DNA of 64,000 nucleotides from an uncultured Bacteroidales bacterium (GTDB lineage Bacteria; Bacteroidota; Bacteroidia; Bacteroidales; UBA932), in NCBI GenBank assembly GCA_934680015.1, contig CAKUSP010000001.1, positions 124,001 to 188,000 on the forward strand. Direction: 5' to 3'. Of this stretch, positions 1-9,977 are shown piece by piece. Made by a program: the position numbers and the translations under genes. The notes beneath the pieces were generated by a model that did no database searches, had not been told where the DNA came from, and worked only from the letters and a program-made list of their open reading frames with translations. The number at the start of each line of letters is the position of its first letter. Within the stretch, counting starts at the first letter, position 1.

Positions 1-621
1 ATCACCAAGGCTATAGAAGAAAAAGTGGCTGTGGCAAAGAGCCGTAATAGCCGTCATACTAAAATCTGCTGCACTCGTTATGGTAATGTGATGTGTTCGC
101 GCGGTAGTGTGATTCCACTATGGATAGAGCAGATAAGAAGCGGTCTTCCTATAACTCTTACCGAGCCTAAGATGACTCGCTTCATAATGTCCCTTGAAGA
201 GGCAGTTGACCTCGTGCTCTTTGCATTTGAACACGGGCAGAATGGTGATATCCTAGTGCAGAAAGCGCCGGCTTGCACGATTGGCACACAGGCAGAGGCC
301 GTATGCGAACTCTTCGGTGGAAAGAAAGAGGATATCAAAGTGATCGGAATTCGTCATGGGGAGAAGATGTATGAGACGCTTCTTACGAAGGAAGAATGTG
401 CCAAGGCTGAGGATATGGGTAATTTCTACCGTGTTCCTGCTGATAATCGTACACTGAACTACGATAAGTTCTTTACCGAGGGAAACAAAAAGGCTGTGAC
501 TATAGATGAGTTTAACTCAGACAATACCTATCGTCTTAACCTTGAGGAGACTAAGGCTAAGATTGCAAGCCTTGAGTATATCCAGAACGAACTTAACGGA
601 GTCGCCAATCTCGTGAAATAA
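1..621 (+). CDS. capE: UDP-GlcNAc 4,6-dehydratase/5-epimerase (CapE/FlaA1-like), 3' part
   Basis: Partial gene: the reading frame is open from the first base, and about 206 C-terminal residues are present. The segment with CTRYGNVMCSRGSVIPLW, TRFIMSLEEAVDLVLFA and DILVQKAPACTI matches the C-terminal half of CapE/WbjB-type SDR enzymes, which convert UDP-GlcNAc to a 4-keto-6-deoxy sugar nucleotide in the cytoplasm. The Rossmann glycine motif and catalytic residues lie upstream of the window. The stop shares one base with the start of the next gene (TAATG), and the capF- and capG-like genes follow at once, so the three form a UDP-L-FucNAc operon. The family is clear. The gene symbol rests on this neighbourhood. 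Confidence 0.88.
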   Translation: MTKAIEEKVAVAKSRNSRHTKICCTRYGNVMCSRGSVIPLWIEQIRSGLPITLTEPKMTRFIMSLEEAVDLVLFAFEHGQNGDILVQKAPACTIGTQAEAVCELFGGKKEDIKVIGIRHGEKMYETLLTKEECAKAEDMGNFYRVPADNRTLNYDKFFTEGNKKAVTIDEFNSDNTYRLNLEETKAKIASLEYIQNELNGVANLVK

Positions 622-1826
622 TGAAAATTCTCGTGACGGGAGCAAAAGGATTTGTAGGAAAGAATCTTTGTGCTCAACTAAATAATATAAGAACTGGTAA
701 GGCCAAGTGCTATGGCGATCTTGTAATCGATGAGGTCTTCGAGTACGATATTGACTCTACACCAGAGCAACTTGACGCGTGGTGCAGTGAATGCGATTTC
801 GTATTCAACCTTGCAGGAGTAAACCGCCCTAAGGATCCTAAAGAATTTATGGAAGGAAACTTCGGATTTGCCAGTGTTCTTCTCGATACTCTTAAAAAAC
901 ATCATAACACTTGTCCTGTAATGATTTCCAGCTCTATCCAGGCTACTCTTGCAGGACGCTTTGGAAACTCCGAATATGGCAAGAGTAAAAAGGAAGGCGA
1001 GGAACTGATGTTCCGTTATGGTGAAGAAACAGGAGCAAAGGTGCTTGTATATCGTTTCCCTAACCTTTATGGCAAATGGTGCCGTCCGAATTATAACAGT
1101 GCCATAGCTACTTTTTGTAATAACATAGCAAATGAACTCCCTATCCAAGTCAACGACCCATCGGTAGAACTCGAAGTACTCTATATAGACGATCTTGTCG
1201 AAGAGATGATATGCGCTCTAAAGGGACAGGAACATCGCTGTGAGTTTGAAGGCGTGGACACTATCTTGACTTCTTCTGGGCGCTATTGTGCGGCTTCGAT
1301 CACGCATCATGTGACACTTGGCGAAATCGTAGCGTTGCTTCACCAGTTCCATGATATGCCTAAGACCCTCTTGATTCCAGAGATTCCTGCGGATAGTTTT
1401 GCCAAGCGGTTATATAGTACTTATTTGAGCTATCTTCCTAAGGATAAGGCTGTTTTTGACCTTAAGATGAATGTCGATGCTCGCGGCTCCTTTACCGAAC
1501 TTGTGCACACTTTAAATTGCGGCCAAGTCAGCATTAATATCAGTAAGCCAGGCGTGACGAAAGGGGAGCATTGGCACAATACCAAGTGGGAACAGTTCAT
1601 CGTGGTAAGCGGTCACGGACTTATTCAGATGCGAAAGGAGGGCACAGACGAAGTTCTGGAGTACGAAGTCAGTGGAGATAAAATCCAGAGCGTGATTATG
1701 CTCCCGGGCTATACTCATAACATCATTAACCTGTCAGAAACAGAGGACCTTGTGACGGTTATGTACTGTAACGAAGTCTTTAACCCCGAAAGACCAGACA
1801 CTTATTTCGATAAGGTGGTGAAATAA
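621..1826 (+). CDS. capF: CapF-like reductase with C-terminal cupin (UDP-L-FucNAc pathway)
   Basis: A 401-residue bifunctional SDR enzyme. The N-terminal Rossmann motif GAKGFVG is at residues 7-13, and YxxxK is Y119/K123 (SEYGKSKK). The last ~110 residues form a cupin with GEHWHNTKWEQF and HNIINLS. In CapF/WbjC the SDR domain reduces a 4-keto sugar nucleotide with NADPH and the cupin domain epimerises at C3; both parts are present here at full length. The gene overlaps the capE stop by one base and is followed 22 bp later by the 2-epimerase, so all three steps to UDP-N-acetyl-L-fucosamine are linked. I see no defect. Confidence 0.9.
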   Translation: MKILVTGAKGFVGKNLCAQLNNIRTGKAKCYGDLVIDEVFEYDIDSTPEQLDAWCSECDFVFNLAGVNRPKDPKEFMEGNFGFASVLLDTLKKHHNTCPVMISSSIQATLAGRFGNSEYGKSKKEGEELMFRYGEETGAKVLVYRFPNLYGKWCRPNYNSAIATFCNNIANELPIQVNDPSVELEVLYIDDLVEEMICALKGQEHRCEFEGVDTILTSSGRYCAASITHHVTLGEIVALLHQFHDMPKTLLIPEIPADSFAKRLYSTYLSYLPKDKAVFDLKMNVDARGSFTELVHTLNCGQVSINISKPGVTKGEHWHNTKWEQFIVVSGHGLIQMRKEGTDEVLEYEVSGDKIQSVIMLPGYTHNIINLSETEDLVTVMYCNEVFNPERPDTYFDKVVK

Positions 1827-1848
1827 AGTAATATATTGGTTTTGTATT

Positions 1849-3045
1849 ATGGAACAGAAAAATCCGAAGTTCGATTATAGTGATATACACTGGAAAGAAA
1901 ACGGCAAATTAAAGCTCTGTATCGTTGTAGGTACACGCCCAGAGATAATTCGCCTAGCAGCAGTGATTACAAAATGCCGTCATTATTTTGACGTGATTCT
2001 CGCTCACACCGGGCAGAACTATGACTATAACCTTAATGGCGTCTTCTTTAAAGACCTTAAACTCGCTGACCCAGAAGTGTATATGGACGCAGTAGGTGAT
2101 GACCTGGGTGCTACCTGTGGTAACATAATCAACTGCAGCTATAAGCTCTTCTCCCAGATTAAGCCAGACGCTGTGCTGGTACTTGGCGACACGAACAGTT
2201 GTCTAAGTGTAATAGGAGCAAAACGTCTGCACATCCCTATTTTCCACATGGAAGCAGGTAATCGCTGTAAAGACGAATGCCTACCAGAAGAGACTAACCG
2301 CCGAATAGTGGATATCATCAGTGATGTTAACTTGGCATACAGTGAGCATGCTCGTCGCTATCTTGCTGCTTGCGGACTACCGCCAGAGCGCACCTATGTA
2401 ACTGGATCCCCTATGGCAGAAGTCCTTCATGCCAATCTTGCCGAAATCGAGTCTTCCGATGTGCACAAAAGACTTGGCCTGGAAAAGGGCAAATATATTC
2501 TTCTAAGTGCTCACCGCGAAGAAAATATCGACACGGAAAAGAATTTCCTATCACTTTTCACGGCTATCAATAAGATGGCACAAAAGTACGATATGCCTAT
2601 TCTATACAGTTGCCATCCACGCAGTCGTCATCGTCTTGAAGCCACAGGCTTTGAGCTCGATCAGAGAGTAAGAGTGCAGCAGCCACTTGGCTTTCATGAC
2701 TACAACTGTCTTCAGATGAATGCATTTGCTGTGGTATCGGACTCGGGTACACTCCCAGAAGAGAGTAGTTTCTTTACAAGTGTGGGGCATCCATTCCCCG
2801 CTGTCTGCATCCGAACTTCTACCGAGCGCCCAGAGGCATTGGACAAGGCTTGTTTCATCCTCTCTGGTATCGATACCAAGGGCCTTTTACAATCAGTCGA
2901 CACAGCAGTTGAACTCGTAAAGAATGGCGACTACGGCACGCCAGTCCCTGACTACACCGACGAAAATGTCTCCACCAAAGTCGTGAAGATCATCCAAAGC
3001 TATGTGGGTGTGGTCAATAAGATGGTCTGGAGAAAAGAGGGGTAA
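1849..3045 (+). CDS. capG: Non-hydrolysing UDP-sugar 2-epimerase (CapG/WbjD-like)
   Basis: A 398-residue GT-B-fold epimerase with VGTRPEIIRLA (residues ~27-37), AHTGQNYDYN, VLGDTNS, HMEAGNR, SAHREENID and SDSGTLPEE, all hallmarks of the WecB/CapG family. In this operon it most likely catalyses the last step, 2-epimerisation to UDP-L-FucNAc, rather than making UDP-ManNAc, because capE and capF lie directly upstream. Length is normal for the family and the start ATG is unambiguous. The gene has higher GC than the capsule genes that follow, so the trio may be an older or separately acquired block. Confidence 0.9.
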   Translation: MEQKNPKFDYSDIHWKENGKLKLCIVVGTRPEIIRLAAVITKCRHYFDVILAHTGQNYDYNLNGVFFKDLKLADPEVYMDAVGDDLGATCGNIINCSYKLFSQIKPDAVLVLGDTNSCLSVIGAKRLHIPIFHMEAGNRCKDECLPEETNRRIVDIISDVNLAYSEHARRYLAACGLPPERTYVTGSPMAEVLHANLAEIESSDVHKRLGLEKGKYILLSAHREENIDTEKNFLSLFTAINKMAQKYDMPILYSCHPRSRHRLEATGFELDQRVRVQQPLGFHDYNCLQMNAFAVVSDSGTLPEESSFFTSVGHPFPAVCIRTSTERPEALDKACFILSGIDTKGLLQSVDTAVELVKNGDYGTPVPDYTDENVSTKVVKIIQSYVGVVNKMVWRKEG

Positions 3046-3057
3046 AGAAATTTGATT

Positions 3058-3950
3058 ATGGTAAAGAATAAGAAGATTGTTGCTTTGGATACAGAAATCA
3101 GGGTTATTCTTGATTGGGATAATAATGACTATATCTGTCTTACTGATATGGCGCGTTATCGTGATAACGATCCTGCTTTAGTAATCAGTCACTGGATGCG
3201 AAACCTCAATACAATAGAATATCTCGGTGTATGGGAAACACTGCATAATTCAGATTTTAAACCCACCGAATTCGGTAGGTTTAAACAAGAATCGGGAATG
3301 AATGCGTTTACAATGTCACCTAAGAAATGGATTGAGGCGACAAACGCTATTGGTATCACTTCTCGTTCTGGTCGCTATGGCGGTACATATGCACACTCGG
3401 ACATCGCATTTAGTTTTGCTATGTGGTTGTCGCCTGCCTTTCAACTATATTGTATCAAAGAACTCCAACGCCTAAAATCAAAAGAGACAAATCCTCTTTT
3501 GATGCAATGGGATGTAAAGCGCATTTTATCCAAGACAAATTATTATTTGCATACTGAAGCTATTAAGAATGTTGTTATTCCTAAACTTTCTGTAAGTAAA
3601 CAAAATGAATCACTTGTTTATGCAACAGAAGCAGACATGCTAAATCTTGCAATCTTTGGATGTATTGCAAAACAATGGGAAGAAGCTAATCCTGAACTCG
3701 CAGACAAATACAATATGAGAGATGCTGCAAGTATCAATCATTAGTAGTATTAGCTAATCTTGAATCGCATAATTCTGAACTTATTAAACAGGGCGTAGAA
3801 CGTTCAGTTCGTTTTGCAACTTTAAAACGGATGGCAAAGGAGCAACTTCGTCTTCTTGATCAAAACAATGCAGAGCATAGATTTCGTAAGATGATTTCTG
3901 ATGTTATGCTAGAACAGCTTCCGGAATCAAAGGATAAATCGGTTTTCTAA
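3058..3950 (+). pseudogene. KilA-N domain protein, frameshifted
   Basis: The first frame (3058-3744) encodes a KilA-N DNA-binding domain: a start like IRVILDWDNNDYICLTDMARY, then the core with WMRNLNTIEYLGVWE, SPKKWIEATNAIGI and GGTYAHSDIAFSFAMWLSPAFQ. It stops after DAASINH. The next frame continues without a gap as LVVLANLESHNSELIKQG and ends in SKDKSVF at 3950. Joining the frames needs one extra base near 3740 (aat ca- tta), so a single-base deletion is the simplest cause. KilA-N proteins are common in phages and mobile DNA of Bacteroidota. This gene has no evident role in polysaccharide synthesis and looks like an accessory insertion between capG and the rest of the locus. Programmed frameshifting or a sequencing error cannot be excluded. 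Confidence 0.75.
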
Positions 3951-4002
3951 GTATATGACATTTTTTTGCAACAGTGATAATGATTCTTTTGAATTCAGGT
4001 AT

Positions 4003-4022
4003 ATGATTTTTACAAAAATCAT
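4003..4022. terminator. Possible hairpin terminator after the KilA-N gene
   Basis: A perfect 9-bp inverted repeat (ATGATTTTT / AAAAATCAT) with a 2-base loop lies 52 bp downstream of the KilA-N pseudogene. It is AT-only apart from one G-C pair and has no T-run after it, so it is a weak terminator candidate at best. Such a tight loop could also be a cruciform or a protein site. Confidence 0.25.
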
Positions 4023-4084
4023 CATATAATAAACACTACGTTAATGAAAATAAACAATTTATTTAAACTTTTAGGTAATTGTTC

Positions 4085-4222
4085 GAGGGCGCTGAAAAAG
4101 TACTCACTTTTTGTATGTGACCAATTTTAGTCGATTTTTATTCGTACTTCCTGCGAGAGTGTTTTCAAATTAACGATTCTTAGTGGACCAAAAACGAAAT
4201 TATTGATTTTTGCGGAGCCCTC
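4085..4222. mobile_element. MITE-like element or IS end remnant (138 bp)
   Basis: The gene-free stretch 3951-4381 holds a 138-bp segment with imperfect terminal inverted repeats: GAGGGCGCTGAAAAAG on the left and TTTTTGCGGAGCCCTC on the right. Ends of the form GAGGG(T/C)GCTGAAAAAGT are familiar from DDE-transposase insertion sequences. The interior has no coding potential, so this would be a non-autonomous or decayed element. I see no clear target-site duplication. The rest of the gap is AT-rich and may hold the promoter for the next operon, but I cannot point to a convincing one. Confidence 0.35.
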
Positions 4223-4381
4223 AATTTTTTATCAAAATCGACACTTTTTTAAAGTTTTTGCTATACCTGACTTCCGTTGACCTTGAAAGTCAGCTTTGGT
4301 AGGTGCAATACAATGTTAAGTATTGAATGTTAAATATTGATTTATAATATTGTTATTTTTTAACGAAGTATTGAAAGGAAT

Positions 4382-4990
4382 ATGGGATTGTTAAAGAAAG
4401 TAAAGAATTTTATTCATAAGTGTTTAGTAAAGCAAATAAGGAAACAGTATCCAAATATCACTGGTACATCTGTGATCTCATCCAGTGTAAAAGTATATAA
4501 CAAACATAATTTGATAATGGAGGAGAATACATTAATAGGTGAGAATTCAGTTATAATGAATCCTCGTGCGCCTTTCATTATGAAAAAATATTCTTTTACC
4601 GCTAGGGAGGTCATGGTTATTGATGGTAACCATATGTCTATTGTTGGAATGCCAATGATTAGAGTGACAGATAGTATTAAAGATGCTCTTCCAGAAGGTG
4701 CTAAGTATAATGCGCCGGTTGTTGTTGAAGAAGATGTATGGATTGGAGCTAGGGCGATTCTTCTTAGTGGAGTAACTATTGGTCGAGGAAGTATTGTAGC
4801 GGCAGGAGCTGTCGTTACAAAAGATGTCCCACCATATTGTATTGTTGGTGGGGTGCCAGCTAGAATTATACGTCGAAAGTGGTCAATTGAGGATATAATA
4901 GAGCACGAAAAGGCTATTTATCCTGTATCGGAACGATTGAGCATGGAGGACATAATTTGTACGAATAATGGGAGCAATGGAAAATCGTAA
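4382..4990 (+). CDS. Hexapeptide-repeat acyltransferase (WbbJ/LbH type)
   Basis: A 202-residue left-handed beta-helix acyltransferase. The C-terminal half carries hexapeptide repeats ([51 protein letters not shown]), the usual signature of acetyl-CoA-dependent O-acetyltransferases acting on capsular or LPS sugars. It probably adds acetyl groups to the repeat unit in the cytoplasm. It begins a new run of genes after a ~430 bp gap and overlaps the flippase start by 23 bp. The substrate cannot be told from sequence. Confidence 0.85.
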   Translation: MGLLKKVKNFIHKCLVKQIRKQYPNITGTSVISSSVKVYNKHNLIMEENTLIGENSVIMNPRAPFIMKKYSFTAREVMVIDGNHMSIVGMPMIRVTDSIKDALPEGAKYNAPVVVEEDVWIGARAILLSGVTIGRGSIVAAGAVVTKDVPPYCIVGGVPARIIRRKWSIEDIIEHEKAIYPVSERLSMEDIICTNNGSNGKS

Positions 4991-6512
4991 TAAGCGAGTC
5001 GCAAAGAACACATTCTTTATGAGTGTTCGTATGATTGTTATTTTACTAATACAATTATACACGACACGTGTGGTGCTGTCATCATTAGGCGTTGTAGATT
5101 ACGGCGTATATAATGTTGTTTGTGGTTTTGTTTCCATGTTTTCCTTTTTAAGCACTGCGATGACCAATGGGATACAACGATATTATAATTATGAATTGGG
5201 ATTGAAAGGAGAATCAGGTATTAGAGCCGTGTTTAATTCGGCTATTAGGGTTCAAATTGCTGTTGCTATAATTTTAACAATATTTATTGAACTCATAGGG
5301 ATATGGTATGTTAAAACCAAGATGGTAATACCTAGTGAACGTCTTTTTTCTGCTCTATGTGTCTTTCAATTTTCAACAATATCATTTGTTTTTTTAATAC
5401 TGCAAGTACCTTTTAGCGCGATTGTAATTGCTAAAGAAAAGATGGATTTTTATGCTATTATGAGCATACTAAATTCTGTATTAATTTTAGTAGCAGCACT
5501 ATTTATTCGATTGACCCCCAATGACAAGCTAATCTTATATGGGTTGTTGCTTATGTTGAATCAATTAGTTACCCTATTTATTTATATCATATATAGCAAA
5601 TATATAACGCCATCTTTAGGGTTAGACAAAAAATACGACATATCGATGTTAAAGTCCATGTTGTCATTTTCTGGTTGGAATGTATTTGGTGCGTTTGGTG
5701 GAGTAATGAAAGAACAAGGCGTGAATATGATATTGAACATCTTTTGCGGGCCAATTGTCAATGCTGCAAAGGGTATTGCGACTCAAGTAAATGGCGGATT
5801 TCAGGGTTTAGTATCCAATTTAAATATTGCAGTGCGCCCTCAAATTACTAAATCATTTGCGCAAGGAAATGTAGAACGCTCTTTGAATTTAACATTTAGT
5901 ATTAGTAAAATCAGTTGTTTATTACTATATATCTTCTCGTATCCCATATTATTGGAATTGGATTTTGTTTTAAAAATTTGGTTGGGTAATAGTATTCCTA
6001 ACCACACTAAATCTTTTATTCTAATTGTAGTATTAACCGCTTTTCTCAATAATTTGAACGCAGGTATTTCTGGTATTGTTCATTCTTCAGGGAATATGAA
6101 AGCATATCAACTAACTGGCGCATTCATAAATATGCTTTCCATTCCTTTTGTCTATATTGCGCTAAAGAATGGTTGTGCTCCGGAATTTGCACTTTGGATA
6201 CTTTTTATTATGACTGGTATTGTTCAAGTGGCATCACTGATTGTCTTAAAATCAATAGTAAATTATAGTATTATTAACTATGTCCATAAAATCGTGTTTC
6301 CAGTACTATATGTGGTATTGATATCATGTTTGCCTCCATATTTAGTTCATCGCTTTATGCCTGAAGGTTATCTTAGATTTTTAATAGTGGGATTTTTTTC
6401 TATAGTGGAAGTTACTATTATTGCTTATTATGTAGGTTTATCTAAATCTGAAAAGAATCTTATTACTACAATACTAACAAGTCTTCACAATAAGTTTAGC
6501 CGTCATAAATAG
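4968..6512 (+). CDS. Wzx-type lipid-linked oligosaccharide flippase
   Basis: A very hydrophobic protein of about 514 residues with about 12-14 predicted transmembrane stretches, belonging to the PST/MurJ-like flippase superfamily. The N-terminal part, [20 protein letters not shown] then [19 protein letters not shown], is typical of Bacteroides capsule-locus Wzx proteins. It should move undecaprenyl-linked repeat units across the inner membrane. Two starts are possible: ATG at 4968, or ATG at 4977 giving [11 protein letters not shown], which resembles family starts better. Both overlap the acyltransferase gene, which suggests translational coupling. Confidence 0.87.
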   Translation: MGAMENRNKRVAKNTFFMSVRMIVILLIQLYTTRVVLSSLGVVDYGVYNVVCGFVSMFSFLSTAMTNGIQRYYNYELGLKGESGIRAVFNSAIRVQIAVAIILTIFIELIGIWYVKTKMVIPSERLFSALCVFQFSTISFVFLILQVPFSAIVIAKEKMDFYAIMSILNSVLILVAALFIRLTPNDKLILYGLLLMLNQLVTLFIYIIYSKYITPSLGLDKKYDISMLKSMLSFSGWNVFGAFGGVMKEQGVNMILNIFCGPIVNAAKGIATQVNGGFQGLVSNLNIAVRPQITKSFAQGNVERSLNLTFSISKISCLLLYIFSYPILLELDFVLKIWLGNSIPNHTKSFILIVVLTAFLNNLNAGISGIVHSSGNMKAYQLTGAFINMLSIPFVYIALKNGCAPEFALWILFIMTGIVQVASLIVLKSIVNYSIINYVHKIVFPVLYVVLISCLPPYLVHRFMPEGYLRFLIVGFFSIVEVTIIAYYVGLSKSEKNLITTILTSLHNKFSRHK

Positions 6513-6565
6513 GTATAATGGCCTTTTTCATTTGATGAAATATAGAATTTTAATCTGTGCGTTTT

Positions 6566-7720
6566 ATGCGTTTTAAGGAATTGATTGTATTACGAATGTC
6601 AGAGATGCTATTGTTGATACGTATCTTAGTTGCGCGTTTCGTTGTGTTTTTTTCCTTTCCAATGAAAAAATCTTTATGGCTTATTTCAGAGCGTGGAAGA
6701 GAAGCAAGAGATAATGGTTATTATTTTTATAAATGGATAAAGCAGAATCATCCAGAAATACCTGTTAAATATATTGTTAGTAAGACTTCATGCGATTATT
6801 CTCGAATAGCGTCTGAAGATGTCGTTGCGTTTAATTCATTTCAGCATTTATTGTATATATGGAAAGCAAAATATTTGATAAGTACACATATCATGGGGTT
6901 CACTCCCAATTATGTTTACTTTACAAAATTAGACAAAATACTTCATCTGTTTAGACATAAGAAAATAATATTCTTACAACACGGAATTATAAAGGATCGA
7001 TTAGAAGGTCTTTTCTATGGAAATATTAACGTTAATTTGTTTGTTACAGGTTCTAATTTAGAATATCATTATGTCAATGAGACTTTTGGATTTCCTATTG
7101 GTGTAGTACAATATACAGGGCTTTGTAGATATGATGGTTTATATAAATTTGAAACTAAAAGGCAAATACTAATAATGCCTACTTGGAGAATGTATTTAAA
7201 TAGAGACCATTTTGACACGTCTGATTACTTTAATGCCTATAAGGAGCTTTTAACAAATGCTGATTTTCATAGTATTATTGAAAAGAATGACTTTCAGGTG
7301 GTTTTTTATCCTCATTATGAATTTCAATCAAAAATTGCTTTGTTTAAAAGTCTACGGATAACCGATAGGATTACTATAGCAGATATGAAATACGATGTGC
7401 AACAATTGTTAAAGGAATCGGTTTTGTTGATAACTGATTATTCCAGTGTGTTTTTTGATATGATGTACATGGATAAACCAATTTTGTTCTATCAGTTTGA
7501 TGAGAGCCAATTTCATAAAGGACATTATAAAGAAGGATATCTTAATTACAGAGATGTTGGCCCTGTAAGTAGTAACATATCTGATTTATTAGCATCACTT
7601 GAAAATTATTTGGATAGTGGAATACAAGTCGGTGAATACCAAAAGTATTATGATAAAACATTCTTAAAAAGAGATACGGATAATTGTCGTAGGGTATACG
7701 AGGCAGTGCTAAATAGTTGA
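6566..7720 (+). CDS. CDP-glycerol:glycerophosphotransferase-like (TagB/TagF family)
   Basis: About 384 residues. Family marks include KSLWLISERGREARDNGYYF near the N-terminus, FLQHGI (~residue 135), LIMPTWRMYL and LLITDYSSVFFDMMYMDKP (~residues 290-310). These fit glycerophosphotransferases of the Tag family, which transfer a polyol phosphate from a CDP-linked donor. In a Gram-negative capsule locus it would add a glycerol- or other polyol-phosphate group to the repeat unit. The start is uncertain: GTG at 6557, ATG at 6566 (chosen) and ATG at 6596 share the frame. No CDP-glycerol synthesis gene is present in the window. Confidence 0.82.
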   Translation: MRFKELIVLRMSEMLLLIRILVARFVVFFSFPMKKSLWLISERGREARDNGYYFYKWIKQNHPEIPVKYIVSKTSCDYSRIASEDVVAFNSFQHLLYIWKAKYLISTHIMGFTPNYVYFTKLDKILHLFRHKKIIFLQHGIIKDRLEGLFYGNINVNLFVTGSNLEYHYVNETFGFPIGVVQYTGLCRYDGLYKFETKRQILIMPTWRMYLNRDHFDTSDYFNAYKELLTNADFHSIIEKNDFQVVFYPHYEFQSKIALFKSLRITDRITIADMKYDVQQLLKESVLLITDYSSVFFDMMYMDKPILFYQFDESQFHKGHYKEGYLNYRDVGPVSSNISDLLASLENYLDSGIQVGEYQKYYDKTFLKRDTDNCRRVYEAVLNS

Positions 7721-7767
7721 TTCTTGTAGTATCTAGGTGAGCTAATTAATCTATAATAACATACTCA

Positions 7768-8889
7768 ATGGGAAAATTGATGCAAACGCCAACATTAGTG
7801 TTTATTGATATTATAATCTCATTTTTCTTGTTTTTGTTGACATTTAAGGCATTGCAAGGGAAATTATTTATGCGTAGTAGGATAATACTTATATATTCAC
7901 TAATCTTATTATTTTGTTTATTTTCATTTTGGGGAGCAGATTGGTTTGGATATCAGAGTTATTTTGAGTTAGCTAAAAATAATCACTATGCAAATATTCC
8001 GATGGAAGAATTCTATATATGGTTGGTTGAGAAAGTATGTAGTAATTATCTCGCATTTCGGTCTATAGTATGGGGAAGTTCAATCATTTTCTTTTGCCTA
8101 ACAGTAAGGAATTTGAGGTGCAATGTCGGGTTGGCTTTATTTTTCTTTTGCAATATTTATCTTATATACTTCTCATATGCGCGAGTGACGCTGGCAATAT
8201 CTATGATGTTTTATGGATATAGTTGTTTGTGGATAGCGCATAATGATAAAAAAGCACTTAATGTTATCTGGGGGAGTTTTTGGATTTTCTTTAGTTTCTT
8301 TTTTCATAAGTCTGCAATTTTGGGAATAATATCAATTTTATTAGCGATCATCGTTGAAAAAAAAGGAAAAATCACTCTTAAGTTGTTATTGGTCGGTTTT
8401 CCTATTATAGTTTATTTGCTAATGTTATTTTTTTCAAATTATTTTATCAATATAGCCTCTTCGGAGGGGACTTTTTCCGAATATGCAAATGCAGGCGCAG
8501 GATATTTAGAAAGCAGCAATCCTGCATTGGGGATTAGCACTGTTTTAAGTTGGATATTAGAAAGGATTCCGTATTACCTATTGGCATTTGCCGCTTATAT
8601 GGAACTGCTGCGTCCTCAGATTAAGCATCCTCCGATAATAAAGGCTTTTTTTTCTATTGAATTCATGTTGATTTTCTTAGCCTCTGCGTTTTTGTTTAAT
8701 ATTGGAGTAGAAACTAGTACTTTGTATGGGCGTTTTTTACGCTTTGCTCAAATTCCATCTGTCTTTATATTTACTTATTTTTTTGAAAACAAAATAGTTA
8801 CTAGACCAGTAAAATGGGCGTTTTATATAGGTTTTTTTAATAGCATATACTCATTGTTATATTCATTCTACGATGTATCAACGATATGA
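7768..8889 (+). CDS. EpsG/Wzy-like polysaccharide polymerase
   Basis: A 373-residue integral membrane protein with about 10 hydrophobic helices and a periplasm-sized loop. It resembles EpsG-family polymerases (FWGADWFGYQSYFELA near residue 55; FFHKSAILGI mid-protein; TLYGRFLRFAQIP near the C-terminus). Such proteins join repeat units on the outer face of the inner membrane. It is the only polymerase candidate in the locus. Its stop overlaps the next start (ATGA). The assignment rests on topology, a few EpsG-like residues and location; sequence conservation in this family is low. Confidence 0.75.
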   Translation: MGKLMQTPTLVFIDIIISFFLFLLTFKALQGKLFMRSRIILIYSLILLFCLFSFWGADWFGYQSYFELAKNNHYANIPMEEFYIWLVEKVCSNYLAFRSIVWGSSIIFFCLTVRNLRCNVGLALFFFCNIYLIYFSYARVTLAISMMFYGYSCLWIAHNDKKALNVIWGSFWIFFSFFFHKSAILGIISILLAIIVEKKGKITLKLLLVGFPIIVYLLMLFFSNYFINIASSEGTFSEYANAGAGYLESSNPALGISTVLSWILERIPYYLLAFAAYMELLRPQIKHPPIIKAFFSIEFMLIFLASAFLFNIGVETSTLYGRFLRFAQIPSVFIFTYFFENKIVTRPVKWAFYIGFFNSIYSLLYSFYDVSTI

Positions 8890-9977
8890 AAATTTTACAT
8901 TTCACAGAATCTTTGAATGAAGGTGGGATAGCTACATTTTTAATCGGACTTTCAAAAAGTCAATCGCAATATGAAACTGTAGGTATTTGTACGGTTTTTA
9001 AAAATAATTGTTATAAAGATATTTTTGATAATTCTTCAGTCACTATTTCAAGCTTAGAAAAACCATCTTCTTTATGGTCTTATTTCTATTTTCCATTTTT
9101 GGTCGCTAAGACAGTTTTAAGGAGTGGATATGATATTATTCATATTCATTGTTCTTTTGTTTACTATATTTTGGCAGTAATTTTATGTCATAAAGGAAAA
9201 AGCTTCTTTTATACAATTCATAGTGATGCTTTTCAAGAAAAGAATAGTTCGAAAATAGAATCATTTTTTTTCCCGATAAAGAAGTTGTGTTTTAAAAAGG
9301 GGTGGGTAAAACCAATAACTATTTCACAAAAATCGGAAGATTCCTTTTATCAGTTGTACGGATTTCATGCAAAGATAATTGCCAATGGAATTTCTTTTCG
9401 GTCTGTAGATAATGCTACTTTTATTACAAATTTACGCACTAGCTCAAATACTAAAATATATTTTCACGCAGGAAGGATATCTGAAGCAAAGAATCAAGTG
9501 GCTATGTGTCGTGCGTTTTCCAGGTTAATATTAGATGGTTTTGATGCATACCTAGTAATTGCAGGATCAATACAAGATGAGCATATTTATTCTGAACTTA
9601 AAAGATTCTTTAACGATAGAATTATTTATATTGGACAACGCAGTGATGTTTTGTCTATCTTTAAGACGGCAGATTTTATGCTTCTACCTTCCAAGTGGGA
9701 AGGCATGCCGATCTCTTTATTGGAGTCAATGTCTCAAAAATGCATTCCGATTTGTTCCCCAGTTGGAGGTATAGTAAACGTTATAGAAGATAATGTTTCA
9801 GGAATTCTCATGAAGGATTCCACGGAAGAATCAATATATCAATCATTAAGACGTTCTGTTAAGTTGTCAACTCAAGAGATATCCCAATTAAAAGAGAAAT
9901 GCTATAGTGTGGTGCGGAGTTACTCTATAGAACAAACAGCTACGGATTATTTAGATTATTATAAATCTTCACAATGA
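8886..9977 (+). CDS. Glycosyltransferase family 4
   Basis: 363 residues with a GT-B fold. The N-terminus has the acceptor-side loop ESLNEGGIATFLIGLS. The C-terminal half has HAGRISEAKNQ, YIGQRSDVLSIFKTADFMLLPS and the GT4 E-x7-E motif in EGMPISLLE, followed by PVGGIVNVIEDNVSG. It is a cytoplasmic retaining glycosyltransferase using a nucleotide sugar and a lipid-linked acceptor. It overlaps both neighbours by four bases, so it is part of a translationally coupled run. The sugar is unknown; FucNAc is one possibility given the upstream capEFG genes. Confidence 0.88.
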   Translation: MKILHFTESLNEGGIATFLIGLSKSQSQYETVGICTVFKNNCYKDIFDNSSVTISSLEKPSSLWSYFYFPFLVAKTVLRSGYDIIHIHCSFVYYILAVILCHKGKSFFYTIHSDAFQEKNSSKIESFFFPIKKLCFKKGWVKPITISQKSEDSFYQLYGFHAKIIANGISFRSVDNATFITNLRTSSNTKIYFHAGRISEAKNQVAMCRAFSRLILDGFDAYLVIAGSIQDEHIYSELKRFFNDRIIYIGQRSDVLSIFKTADFMLLPSKWEGMPISLLESMSQKCIPICSPVGGIVNVIEDNVSGILMKDSTEESIYQSLRRSVKLSTQEISQLKEKCYSVVRSYSIEQTATDYLDYYKSSQ

